DNA of 64,000 nucleotides from Owenia fusiformis (taxonomy: Eukaryota; Annelida; Polychaeta; Sabellida; Oweniidae). The stretch is from positions 28,707,985 to 28,771,984 of the forward strand of contig CAIIXF020000004.1 in the NCBI GenBank assembly GCA_903813345.2, written 5' to 3'. The notes below the pieces were generated by a model. That model searched no databases and was not told the origin of the DNA. It saw only the letters and a program-made list of their open reading frames with translations. Below, piece after piece: positions 45,028-55,889 of this stretch. A program made the position numbers and the translations under genes. Positions within the stretch are counted from its first letter, which is position 1; each line of letters opens with the position of its first letter.

Positions 45028-45354
45028 AATGGATTTACTTTGTCTCGACCCTATGTGCTGGCTATTGCCATTATCCTAAGAGGACAATTTAGGGCGACAG
45101 TGGCAGAAGATGGGGATTGAGATGAAAGGCAGGCATATAGCAACAAATCATATCGCCACATGGCATACAGGCAGTTATATTTTGTGGCAGCATGGATGCT
45201 TGGGAATTGGCGACAGAAAAGTCATACTATCATGTGTGGTATTGAGAATCAGGCAGACATTCTCAGATCAGAATGGCCAGTATGTTGGGTTCATCCCCCG
45301 TGAGATGGGGGTTGTGATAACAAGGACTCTAATCATGACAGATTGCTTTAAATG
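45028..45354 (+). pseudogene. P2RX7 C-terminal-like domain, frameshifted
   Basis: A TTTCAG acceptor opens this segment. One frame reads K-S-Y-R-H-M-A-Y-R-Q. Immediately after, another frame reads I-L-W-Q-H-G-C-L-G-I-G-D-R-K-V-I, then S-C-V-V-L-R-I-R-Q-T-F-S-D and N-G-Q-Y-V-G-F. The order Y-R-x-x-A-Y-R, W-x-x-G-x-L-G-x-G-x-R, S-C-V-V-x-x-I-R and G-x-Y-x-G-F matches the cytoplasmic ballast domain of P2X7 receptors, which in invertebrates also occurs in many unrelated multi-copy genes. A one-base shift and changed residues indicate loss of function. Confidence 0.5.
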
Positions 45355-45359
45355 ATCCT

Positions 45360-46400
45360 CTTTGTACCATGATTGCTATAATACACAGGATGTGTATCAA
45401 ATAAAGCCAGACAGTTGAACATGCAGGGTAAGGTACAACAAAAGGGTGTTGTACAAATTTATGTTTTTATTGTTTCAGTAATAAACAGCTCTTGTTTCTA
45501 GATATTTTTTATATCCAACTGTATGTAACAACATGTGGGTGTGGGTTGGGAGGAACAATCCTTTGTATCAAACTTGAATTAAAAGAGTTTTATATAAAAA
45601 AAAAAGCACCAAGTGCTGTAAAACATCTAGTAGACAATTGCGTTTCTGTAAATACTAGTGGTAAAAGCAATACAAGTGAAGGATTGATTGTAATGGTGTA
45701 AACCACAATTTAAAAAAAAACTTTACAAAACTTTATTGAATCAGTTAAGATTAAACCTAAAGTGACTTTATTAGGGAAACCAAAGCATACACATGTCTCC
45801 TGGCATGCAAACTAAGAAGTGCCACATCTCTTCAGTGAACTCATACCTCTAGATAGAAACAGTGAATGGTTGAGGCAATTGGCACTTGTAATACATGAAT
45901 TTATCTCCATCCAGCGTTCAAAATTAAGCATCAATGGAAATGTCAAACAAATGAACATGTTTTATATTGGGTAGGGCATGTTATGGTTAGCAAGTGCCAG
46001 AAATTTCCAATCTCTAACTGATATGGTTACCATAGAAACAATATTTATATCTTGAATTATTCTCTATTTGATCCCCTCCCAAATGTGTCCTTTTGATCTT
46101 AAGTGAAATATTTGCAAATCTGTTTGGATTTCTGCAAGAAAATATGTCAAGAAAATGAAACTATCTGGAACTATCGAGAGAGAAGATTCTCTTTTTGGTC
46201 GTATAGCTAAATACCACAAAGGTGCCCTAATATGTAGTATTTGAAATATTAAGGTAACTGAAAGTATGGTTCTAAAAATGATCCTAAACAATGGGGAAAA
46301 TATCAATGAACATCAAACTTCTCAAGATAAAGCCTTCGTAGACCTGAGTGCCACAGTTGAAAAAGGTGCTACCTCAGCGCAGATCTTGAAATGATAATCT
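45360..46400. other. No supported gene
   Basis: Short frames on both strands and A-rich runs near 45596 and 45709. Nothing recognisable. Confidence 0.35.
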
Positions 46401-46407
46401 TATTGCC

Positions 46408-47395
46408 ATGGCAAATATCTTATACAATAATGTCCAGGACTACAAACAGCAGTTTGGTGAGTTGAATGATGACATTTTTGATGTCCGATTCAGATCCATG
46501 ACAACAAATGTCCGAGACATTCTCCCATCTTACCCAATTCAAGATTTCAGTGTTGTAGATGGACAATTTCTTCAATATTTCTTGTTTATATTAATTTCTT
46601 CAATATTTCTGTATCTATTTGAAGAAAAAGAACATGGTATATGGTCTAGTAAGATGTTATAATCTTTGTATTACATTGGTTCATCAAATGTGTTTAAGTC
46701 TCCAACAAAACATATCAAATATAGCAATTTCTCCTTCAAAATCATCTTCAGTCTCGGAAAATCATATGTGACCTTACATTTGAGCCTACATTTTTTCCAG
46801 GCATTGATTAACCTGGTATAAAGTGTACGCCCCCTAATGCGTAACTGTTTCCTCCACCACCACAATCACCAAGAGGAAAGCGGTATGAACAGTGGCGCAG
46901 TATATCCCCAGAATGACGCTTCAGAAACAAGACTTCAGAAGGAGTTTGGAATCTCGCCAATCAAAGATGACAAGGATGAAGACAGGGCGGAGAAGCAACT
47001 CACCTTGGGGATATGTTAGAGATATGTCATCAAGTCAGATGTGATAAAACTAAGACACACGAGTCAAAAGGAAAGCAGAAGTTATATTACTCTTCTCAGA
47101 AAAAAGTGGTGCTTATATGCACAATCTGCAAGTACTTAAACATGGTAAAGGTGAACTCATTCTCATGAGAAAGAGCTCCAATTGAGTGTTCAAGTTGAGT
47201 GATTTTGGCCCTTGCCCTATTTGCCTTTCCTGGGTGAAAAAGGACATGCTTGAGAGACCTTGTGTTCAACCTGATACAGCCACAACATCTCTTTCATTCC
47301 TGACTGTTCGGTATGATGTCATCTGTGGACGTCTTAAAGCAGACCCAACTAAAAAATTGATTGATGAGGTCTTTCTTATCTTAAAAGAAAGATAA
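46408..47395 (+). pseudogene. Fragments of a multi-copy gene, Cys-rich segment
   Basis: Pieces include an open stretch at 46408-46580 (Y-K-Q-Q-F-G-E-L-N-D-D and N-V-R-D-I-L-P-S-Y-P), a segment at 46837-47016 with a histidine run, and a frame at 47186-47392 with G-P-C-P-I-C-L-S-W-V-K-K-D followed by D-V-I-C-G-R-L. The C-P-x-C-x3-W motif resembles uncharacterised zinc-binding proteins expanded in invertebrates. The part around 46820-46905 is duplicated near 53165-53256. Splice sites are not convincing and several stops are present. Confidence 0.35.
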
Positions 47396-47889
47396 CATAG
47401 GCGAAATAGTCAGACAGGATAAACTTATATTGCTATTTGGAAATATGTGGACTGAGAAAAGTGTTGGTAATGTTCTCATGAGGATACACTATACTTCTGC
47501 AGTCATGCGACTCCTGGGCAATGTAAGAAGTACATTAATGGCACCAGTGTGGAAGCTTAACAGTCGCACCTCGCCAGAGGGGGAAATGAAAAGTGCTGGG
47601 CGATAATTTGTGATTTTTACTTGCCTTGCTTGCGATTATGGATTTAGAACGCTTTCAGGTGAAAATCCTGGTGACAAACCCATGACATTACTGTGGAGAG
47701 GCAGTTATCTATGCAAACTGCCGGCTATATTTCACTAAAGTCCTATAATTCGGACGTAAATTCGCCTATTTCCATTTCAAAGTTGTTTGCAATGTTCATG
47801 GCATTTTCTTCACTAGGTGGCAGCACGATTGATAGGGTACCCTCTCGTGCTCATTGAAACAAGAGAGGGATACAAGGTGATTGTGACCT

Positions 47890-47976
47890 ATATTTTTCAT
47901 CCAATCAAATGTAAGTATATAATGATACGTCATCTAATTATCGCAAACAATTGTGGGATAGCTTTATTCCTTCGCT
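47890..47976 (+). promoter_or_regulatory. Candidate promoter of the two-exon gene
   Basis: A CCAAT element (ATCCAATC, about 47899), a TATA-like GTATATAA (about 47913) and a CRE-like TACGTCAT (about 47926) lie in order 50-80 bp before the ATG at 47977. Confidence 0.35.
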
Positions 47977-48713
47977 ATGGGAGATAGATGGAAAGCGTTC
48001 GAATTTCTTCCCACTAAGCGAGCCAATGGTAATTTATGAACTATAAATTGTTGTTATTTATGAAGTATATACTTGTATGTATTTATTTCGGTACTTGATT
48101 GTGGCTCTTACCCTAAATTTGGCGCGATGTTGGCGGATTTCGATCTGTGATTCATGATTATGAAAATTGAATTTCAAATCCCCCGTCATTTGCATTTTTG
48201 GAAAAGTTCTAATTTCCTCCTTTTGTGACCGAAATCAAGCTATTAATTGAAATCAAAATATTGCCTTACATTCATTACATCCATTGGTACACATGTTTGC
48301 GCAAGCCAATTGTTTTCAATAAATTATTTGATAATGAAAAATGCATATCGGCATATTACTACCCCGGATTACTACGCGTTCATGAATGAAATAGTTCTAC
48401 TATGCTCAATGCTATATTGTTTACAAACTTTATACCTGTGGACTCAAGTGTTATGAATTTCATAATTAATTAATTTACTCTAATTGACAAATTATTTCGA
48501 CATACTAGTAGTTAATTTCATAATGCTTATTTTGCAGCTGAGGTTCCATCTTGTTCTAGTAATAAAGGCAAAGGCTACAAGAGCACTAATGGTTCTGCCA
48601 CTGGTAAAGCCTGGCCAAAAAAACAAAATCCCCCCTCCTCAACTACAAATGAACCAACATCTGCAAGTGCAACCCCCAGCTTTCAATTAGGCTACAATGG
48701 CAAGTATAAATAA
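47977..48713 (+). CDS. Two-exon small gene, joins 47977-48028 and 48538-48713
   Basis: Exon 1 encodes M-G-D-R-W-K-A-F-E-F-L-P-T-K-R-A-N and leaves a phase-1 G before GTAATT. Exon 2 follows TTTTGCAG and continues in frame as A-E-V-P-S-C-S-S-N-K-G-K-G, then a lysine/serine/threonine/proline-rich tail, ending with TAA at 48711: 75 residues in total. The phases match and a promoter-like block lies upstream. The N-terminus W-K-A-F-x-F-L-P-T-K looks like a conserved start of a longer protein family, so this may be the 5' end of a gene whose other exons were lost. Function unknown. Confidence 0.45.
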
Positions 48714-48805
48714 AAACATTTGCACTTGCCAAATGTTGGCAACTTAAAAAATGGCAAGGCAAGTATAAACCCAATACCAATTGCCTATCAGGCAAGTATA
48801 ACCCA
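48695..48805. repeat. Short degenerate repeat of GGCAAGTATAA
   Basis: GGCAAGTATAA recurs three times at about 48699, 48758 and 48792, with related GCACTTGCC and GGCAAGGC motifs between. It begins inside the last codons of the preceding exon. Confidence 0.5.
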
Positions 48806-48909
48806 AAACTCAGCTTCCACACTGTGGCACCCCGATATATTTTCTCTACATTTTTTTTAGCTCAGAGTGTCAGTTATATTTGAGAGCAAATTTAAAAAAG
48901 GTACAGCAG

Positions 48910-49504
48910 GGCCAGTCACAACTGATCATTCTCCAAAGACAAATTGGTGATATTAATACACGCACCAAATGGGTACAAAAAACAATGAATAGGCCTGCTG
49001 CGACAGATATTCATCACATACAGAAATCTACAATTCTTGGTTTTGAGGTGTATCTCAATCTGTACATCACGATACAGAAGGAGCTGATTTGTGACCAAAT
49101 ACTAACAATTGATCAAGGATCAACAAAAACCTGGCCCAAAATCAAGATGGCAGCAAAAATATTCTAACTTTATCAAAAGTACGATGCAATAAAGCAATGA
49201 AACAACATGGCCAGTCACAACTGATCATCCTCCAAAGACAAATTGGTGATATTAACACACGCACCAAGTGGGTAAAAACAATGAATAGGCCTGCTGCGAC
49301 AGATATTCATCACATACAGAAATCTACAATTCTTGGTTTTGAGGTGTATCTCAATCTGTACATCACGATACAGAAGGAGCTGATTTGTGACCAAATACTA
49401 ACAATTGATCAAGGATCAACAAAAACCTGGCCCAAAATCAAGATGGCAGCAAAAATATTCTAACTTTATCGAAAGTACGATGCAATAAAGCAATGAAACA
49501 ACAT
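48910..49504. repeat. Tandem duplication, about 299 bp x 2
   Basis: The copies start GGCCAGTCACAACTGATCAT at 48910 and 49209. They are nearly identical; the second lacks three bases of an A run. Each carries the same open plus-strand frame of about 85 codons, beginning Q-S-Q-L-I-I-L-Q-R-Q and ending K-M-A-A-K-I-F. It has no recognised motif, so coding status is doubtful. Confidence 0.85.
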
Positions 49505-49668
49505 TGCAGGACTTCGTGGCACTACTGAGAGATCATTTTGGAGTTTCCCTTTCTGAAAAAAACAATTACATGTTGAGCTCAAAAAGCTCAGATGGGCCTA
49601 GTGCGGGACACACTATTGTCAGATTGTTTGAGAGGCTAATAAACCAGAGGCTTGCCGCAGTGTAGTGA
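49489..49668 (+). CDS. Small open frame after the duplication
   Basis: This frame opens after a TAA and reads T-T-L-Q-D-F-V-A-L-L-R-D-H-F-G-V-S-L, then G-P-S-A-G-H-T-I-V-R-L-F-E-R-L, ending in TAG. It is unusually protein-like for the region and may be the 3' end of a longer protein that includes part of the duplicated segment. No family name can be given. Confidence 0.3.
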
Positions 49669-49885
49669 TGCTAGACTCATGGTCCATGAGTAGATTGGAC
49701 ACATTCGAGAAGGTCATTCCGATGTGTAATGGGCCTACTATATATACTGCACTCATTAGCATTACATTCTTAATACAAGTACAATAAAAATCAGATATTC
49801 CATGAAAATATTCGGCATGCTATAAGACCTAAAGACATAGCTCCCGTAAAGCAGCACTTGATAAAGAATTAACTAAATGCAATCA

Positions 49886-49916
49886 CCAGCAGTCCTGCTA
49901 CTTTTGGAACACCCTG
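49886..49916 (-). mobile_element. Solitary mariner-type terminal repeat
   Basis: Read inverted, the end is CAGGGTGTTCCAAAAGTAGC followed outward by TA. This is a typical mariner terminus. The matching opposite end was not found. Confidence 0.5.
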
Positions 49917-49919
49917 TAT

Positions 49920-50486
49920 TCTATATTGGTGTTTGCACATCTATCATCTTGCAATACACGAAGGCCTACAAGTACAGATTGCTCCAGAACATAAACTCAG
50001 TTCGATTATGGCTCTCTGGTTGTGGTAAAAAATATAACTTGATACTTTTAGAGATTGTTTTAGTGAAGCTTTTATCTCAGAAACTAAGTCATTCATATTT
50101 TTTGTACGCCATTTGCGAGCTCATATTAAACAGAATTTTTTGACTGACCGAAGTATATTTCAATAGAAAATATCAACTTTTGCTTCGTTATTCATAATTT
50201 TCTCACATCAATGCTGTTGTAATAACTGACTAACTGGCCAGCTGTCAAATATCTGTATATTATTATTTTATATCCGTATCTATAGTATAAAACACACACA
50301 TGTAGACTTTTTTTAATTTTGATAGAATAAAAACAGTTATGTATTTTGATATGCGAAGGAATGACATGAGTCCCAATTCTATTGATTGAATGAATTATTA
50401 TCATTTTGATTGAAATTGAACTCCATGATATGTAGTTTTATACATTTGCCTGTAATATCAACTACGTTGTAGCAAAACAAAAATGT
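49920..50486. other. No supported gene
   Basis: Plus frame 49877-50140 begins inside the mariner end and has no motif. The rest is AT-rich. It lies between two solitary transposon ends of the same orientation. Confidence 0.35.
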
Positions 50487-50509
50487 GGATGTTTTTTTGG
50501 CCCGCCCTG
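50487..50509 (-). mobile_element. Solitary end of the CAGGGYGGGCC family
   Basis: Inverted, the sequence reads CAGGGCGGGCCAAAAAAAC and is bordered by TA. The same terminus occurs in the opposite orientation at 52184. Confidence 0.5.
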
Positions 50510-50511
50510 TA

Positions 50512-51242
50512 TGATTTCCTTATGAAATATGATTTCCAATCAAACAATAACGATCAATATAATTAGCTGGTGTTATAAAATGGTTCATACAAGGATTTTA
50601 AATGCTAGCTCCAATCACTTATTTGTAAATTGTCCAAAATTTACATCACAAAAAATAATAATCGGTGACAACAGCCTTGTACCCCTTATATTATCATTGC
50701 AGTTATTCAGAAAATATCAATCCATATATTCTTTATGGTAGTTTTATATTGATGGAGGATCGTGGTATTCATGTGCCACAGCAAGTGGCATGGAATAAGC
50801 GCTGGGTCATGAGCCCAAAAAATTAGATCTGTATTTATGGAGTGTGTCTAGCATTATGTTAAATGCATGTAGCTAAGAGAAACCAAAGTGATTGACAAAT
50901 CTATGTGTAGAGGGATCGCCAAACATCATAAGGGAGAGATCAAAAAATTGAAAATTTGGATTTTTTGGGACTCCTCGAGAAGTTGAAATATCAGAGATGG
51001 AAAATTGTGACATGGTCTACACCAAAGAATTTAAAAACTGTTCAAGCCTTTATTTGCTTATGTTTGTAACACAGGTGGTTCATCCGAAAGTTCTCAAAAC
51101 CTTTGCACAAATTGATGGAGAAAAACACCCAGTTCAAATGGGATGAGTTGGTGTGTATAATGTTAAACACTAGATAATTGTTATTGTTAAAAAGTAAATG
51201 TTGAACTGAGATAAAAAACTAAATATGCATCTAAAATACAGT
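50512..51242. other. No supported gene
   Basis: No domain-bearing frame and no clear repeat. It is the interval between a mariner-type end and the piggyBac-like element. Confidence 0.35.
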
Positions 51243-51945
51243 TTAACCTTTACCATGCTGCCTTATTTCAGCAAATATATCCCACGCATCTGGCTTCTTT
51301 TTCAGAGTGCAAAAAATGATATGCCTGGACTAAATAATAATTAATATCTCAATAACTACTGAATGAATCTGGATAAAATTTTCACAAAGGGAAGATACAG
51401 TGGCCTGGCTCATAAAAAAATGTTCTTATGAATATTTTTCGTACAATAACATGACTGGGCATAAATATACCATGAATACTCCTCCGAAATCCACCGCTCC
51501 GCCCCTTCGTCTGGTCAGAATTCAAATCTGAATTTGCAGCGATCAAATGTTCAATTTTTCAATTCAGAAAATATTCTAGTTTCTATTTTCGATGACCATT
51601 ATCGGCTTCCAAGAGCCTAAAGAGCTCGAAATCGTAGTCCATTTCCTCCACATTTTCGTTGTGATCGTATTTGTCCGCCATTTTGTACGATTTGTTCACT
51701 TAAAACGACTAAAACACTGTTTAAATTGTTGAATTGAGAATTATTTTTCGAAATATCGCCATTTTTAGGTCAACAGGAAGTCATGTTAGGCACTGAATAA
51801 ATCGGGCAATCTAATTGGACAATAAGAATGGCGCGAAAAAGTAAAGTTTTTAAAAGTTTGAAATTGGGCGTACGGGTCCGCCGGCAGTTGTGAGAGACAT
51901 TTTAGTCTCGGCGGATGCGTTCGCCGGCAGCACGCTAAAGGTTGA
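51243..51945. mobile_element. piggyBac-like MITE, 695 bp
   Basis: The left terminus CCTTTACCATGCTGCC and the inverted right terminus CCTTTAGCGTGCTGCC are flanked by TTAA (51243-51246) and TTGA (51942-51945, a one-base change). CCTTT-x-C-x-TGC plus TTAA is the piggyBac pattern. A 33-codon minus-strand frame (51583-51681) begins M-A-D-K-Y-D-H-N-E-N-V-E-E and is acidic, like the N-terminus of piggyBac transposases. The rest of the enzyme is absent, so the element is an internally deleted derivative. A partial sister copy lies at 15348-15467. Confidence 0.7.
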
Positions 51946-52784
51946 GATGATATAGTATCAATTAAAAAGGTAAAAATTGAATGTTACTTAGATTTTGGCA
52001 TATCGAAAAGGTTAATTGAATCAAAGAATATTTTGTAGTAGTTAGCTAGTGTCAACTTAATATTTTCAATAAAATCCATTACATATACAAAAAAGCATAT
52101 GGGTAATGGGTATTAAGATGACAAGATATGAAACTGTTTTAAAAAATAGATACAATTGGAAATGCCATCTGAGACATGCCATACAGGGTGGGCCAAAAAA
52201 ACAATACCCAACTTTAATCAGGATAAAAATAGTTAGGTGCAATATGGTCCATTGACTTACATATCATTTTAAAGGTAATGCATTTTCATCAATAATTAAG
52301 GTATCATACAAATTTGGGCCAAGGGTATTTGAGTTATTGCCCAGACAGATAGACGGACGGAGGAGTTCCCTATAACCCTCCAAAATTCTTTCAATGGGAT
52401 AATAAGATCATACTTATCTTGACTTGACATGAAAAAGTAAAAAAATGAATATTCATGAGTATGAACATATATTTGAGATCACGGACTTCCGTTGATGTAA
52501 TTATGTGGGGTCTCGGTTAGGCACATATACGCCGGGTTACATTGAGCCAGAGACATACAATTCCAATGGATTGGCTGAATTTTTTATGTATGTGAACCGA
52601 CACAATCAGATGAACTTCCTGCATCTATAACGATCGCAAGGAAACCTTTTGTAATAAATAGACACCTTTACCAAATATGTTGTTTGCCCCTCTTGTCAAC
52701 AAATATACAGATTTGAAGACTGCTATAGATATGATAATAGAAACATTGTAGCCAAGACATGCTCATTTGTAAAATATCCCAACC
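51946..52784. other. No supported gene; one mariner-type end
   Basis: TA followed by CAGGGTGGGCCAAAAAAAC starts at 52182 and is the left end of an element whose right end I could not find. The rest is AT-rich, without coding signal. Confidence 0.4.
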
Positions 52785-53260
52785 ATGCACATACATCACA
52801 AAGAAAAGATGTGGTATTTTGTTGTTGAAGAGAGTCTTAAAGGAGACAAAACAGATACAAAAAGTGTTCCACGACCCCAGAGGAAGCCAGCGCCACCCAC
52901 AGCAACAGCGACCTCTGAGGAGGGATTAGTTGGGTCAAACATGACAACACCATCCCTATGTCAACCAATCATTGATAAGGCAATCCTGTCGATGACACCC
53001 AGGGAGCTGCAGGTCCTTAAAACCGCCATAGGGACCAAGATGACGTTCTAGCCAACTTAAAGGCCTACTTGATACATGGGGCCTCAAGATTGTGCTTATA
53101 TACAATCAATCGCCATCAAAGCATCCCTGCTCACCATCCCCTGAGCCAGAACCAACCATGTGCCAGGTGAGTGTACGCTCCCTCAAGAGGAACCGTTTCC
53201 TCCACCACCACCTAAGAAGAGGAAAGCAGTATTAACAGTGGTGCAGTATATCAGCTAAGG
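52785..53260 (+). pseudogene. Paralogue of the 46.8-kb gene fragment
   Basis: The open frame 52785-53048 is proline/threonine-rich in the middle and ends L-S-M-T-P-R-E-L-Q-V-L-K-T-A-I. About 120 bp downstream one frame reads E-E-P-F-P-P-P-P-P-K-K-R-K-A-V, a nuclear-localisation-like basic cluster after a proline run. The DNA around it (GTTTCCTCCACCACCAC, then AGAGGAAAGC and CAGTATAT) matches 46846-46904. Frames are discontinuous, so both copies are probably relics of one expanded gene family. Confidence 0.4.
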
Positions 53261-53264
53261 GTTT

Positions 53265-53785
53265 CGGAGAACTGGGTTGACTCCGTTTGACATAATACAG
53301 AGAATGTTGCTGAATGCGTATAAAATTTAAAAGGAAGATAATGCAGCCCAGCTTTTAAGATTGGATCACCCTGTTGTAAATCTCCAACATGTAGAAAAGC
53401 CAATTGCGAGGGTCTGGAAACTTCCTGGAAGGAAGTGTGCAAAGGGTCTTCACTTGGACAGTTGCAGACACCATGTGTGCTGAAATTACTAACAGACTAG
53501 CATAGTGACATGATTCATTTATCATAATATAAATATTCTGTTGGTCACTTGTTCCACATGTTAGTAGCCAATTAAAGTTATCCTGAATTTGTAAGAAATT
53601 GAACTATCCTTGTTATTTTATATTTATTATTATAGTAAATAACATGTTTATTGTTCGCATATGCTGAATTTCTTTAATTTGAAAGAAATGATAAAAAGAG
53701 GAATGATATTCATAATTTACTTTAATTTCAATTATTTCTTCAAAATATTTAATAAGCTACGCCAAGTGTGTTGTGCGAGAAATAG
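53265..53785. other. No supported gene
   Basis: AT-rich sequence separating two relics. The minus frame 53251-53442 has no motif. Confidence 0.35.
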
Positions 53786-54680
53786 AAATTGACATTCTTA
53801 AAAGTAATAATTAAAATGTGTGCACACCTAGAATCCCCAATGAATGCCCCTGCAATGAAAAGCTTGACCAAACTGCAGAGATCTCAAATATCAGTCCTTA
53901 TGGGAAATGCCCATGCATTCATGAAAACCAAAACCTCATTTAGAGACTTCACTTCGCTCTGTCAACTAGATAGATAACTGACTAGTTAGTCCCTTGGTCT
54001 TCTGGTCTTGGATTGTGATATTGGTTCTTGAATGGGGGGAAAGGGGGTATAAGACATTGTTTCTTTTCACGTTAGATCATGGTTTTCGGCTATATGGGGT
54101 TTGTTTTTCTTGACTGGTATGCACTTAGGGTTTCCTTTTTCTTGCCAAGTCCCATTACAACTTTTGGTCCTTTCCCTTTGGCACAAGTGCTAATATATTT
54201 AAGCTTAAGGGATTTGTTATTAGAGCCATTATTGGAACATTGGATACCACAAAGCATGCAGAGAAATGTTGAGTGTATTGCCTGAGTTGTGAAGGGAGAA
54301 GATCAGATCAGGCTTACCCCAAAATACTGATGATACTGATGACAATCAATAATATGACAGCACCATCTATTTGGCTATTACTACTGATGGAGCAACCGAC
54401 AACAGCATTTCGGAACAGAAAATACTGGTATACCTAAAGTACATTTACATTAGTAACTTTGCATGAATACATTTATACTACACATCAGTACAAGATGTCC
54501 TATCACTTATAAATTCAAAGGTGGAGCAAAGATGAAGTTTCTGTCAAGTTCAGTGGCATACAGACCCCTGAATCTCAGATGCTAAGGGAATATACAATAT
54601 CAATTGGTATCAATAGGATCAGATGGAACCAGTGTCATGTTTGGGTGCAAATCTGGTGTAACCTAACTTTTGAAACAACT
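53786..54680 (+). pseudogene. hAT-related DUF4371/ZNF862-like relic
   Basis: Three blocks occur in order. The first is K-T-K-T-S-F-R-D-F-T-S-L-C-Q-L-D at about 53925-53970. The second is L-A-I-T-T-D-G-A-T-D-N-S-I-S-E-Q at about 54372-54420. The third is V-S-I-G-S-D-G-T-S-V-M-F-G-C-K-S-G-V at about 54606-54660. The last two match the S-D-G-S-T-D-x-S and G-S-D-G-A-x-V-M-x-G blocks of DUF4371/ZNF862-like proteins, which carry an RNase H-like hAT transposase core. Stops and shifts separate the blocks, and the C-terminal dimerisation domain is absent. Confidence 0.5.
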
Positions 54681-54684
54681 ACAG

Positions 54685-55885
54685 CTCAGTCTCTTGGTAA
54701 TTGACTCCATTGGCCTTAGGTAATGTCAATACAATGTTTGCATGTCTTAGGCAACAAGGAACAACCAAGTGGATCTAAACACATCCCTGTTCTCAACAAA
54801 TTCAGAAGTAAGCAGAACACCAAGTTCACGAAATATTTTGAAATGGTGAGAATTGTTGACATAACATTGAGTCTCAGAATACACTGAATACACCTCAAAT
54901 TAATACAACATCTAATATAAGTCTGCAATTTGTCAGTTGCCAAAAAAATCAACATTGACAACAAAAATTCAAAGCATTGACATTATCTTTCGGATCAGAG
55001 CTTAGCATTACACATACACAACTAGACAAAGTATACGAAAAAGTGTTCAACTGTTCAGGTTTCTATTCTATTCTTTATATTTGAATGTAACAGTAGAATG
55101 TAACCTGTTCATAGGAAAGAGGGACAGGACTTACAGGGAACGTGAAACATGCATATGGTTAGAAAAAAGGTTTTGGTAATTATTTATTGACTTTGATGTG
55201 CTTACTTGATTTTGAAAATACATATGGAATAAATTTTCTTCAGCAGTACCCATGGAATTACAATTATACTAAATATTGCAAATGTGAAACAACACACAAA
55301 GTACCTACAGTGGACAGTGGTTGCTCACAAATACCCATACATTTTTTACTATTTGGATTGACCACTTTAACCCAAAAATAGTTCTTCAAGGAATTTTAGT
55401 CTGCTCTCTACAGACTTTGTGACCATGAGGCTGGGTTGGCTCAGGTGGGAGCGAGGACTGTGTGAGATGTGGATTCAAAGATGCAGTCTCCTCTGGAGAA
55501 AGGGTAAAACCCTGCAAGGATTAATACCAGTGTATACATGACAACCTTTCTAAAATTAGGGGATCTTAACTATTGTGCTAGATGTACTTCTGCTAATTAC
55601 AATTCCGAAAACCTCGATAGTCGGTGTTAGTTGCTGTTTAATACCAGGTTAAATCGTTATTTCGCTCAGCTACTGGGTTTGGGGCAAGAACAGGCAACTA
55701 ACGGGATGCACAGCAGTAGAATTCATATTAAAATGAGTTTGCAATCAAATTGCAATGAACCCGGTAGCCGCTATTTGCATTCGCGAATACAAGCTTAATA
55801 AATCTTTGTAAATAATTACTTATAATCACTCAAAGCAATTATAACTTTATAATCAAATAGCTTTGAGCACATGCTATATTATTCA
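54685..55885. other. No supported gene
   Basis: AT-rich. At about 55435-55495 a TGGCTCAGGTGG motif and a GGATTCAAAG motif give a faint tRNA-like spacing, too weak to call a SINE. Confidence 0.35.
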
Positions 55886-55889
55886 TATT

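Noticed and set aside
55435-55500. Faint tRNA-like A and B boxes
   Set aside because: The B box lacks the GTTCGA core and nothing folds, so this is too weak to call a SINE.
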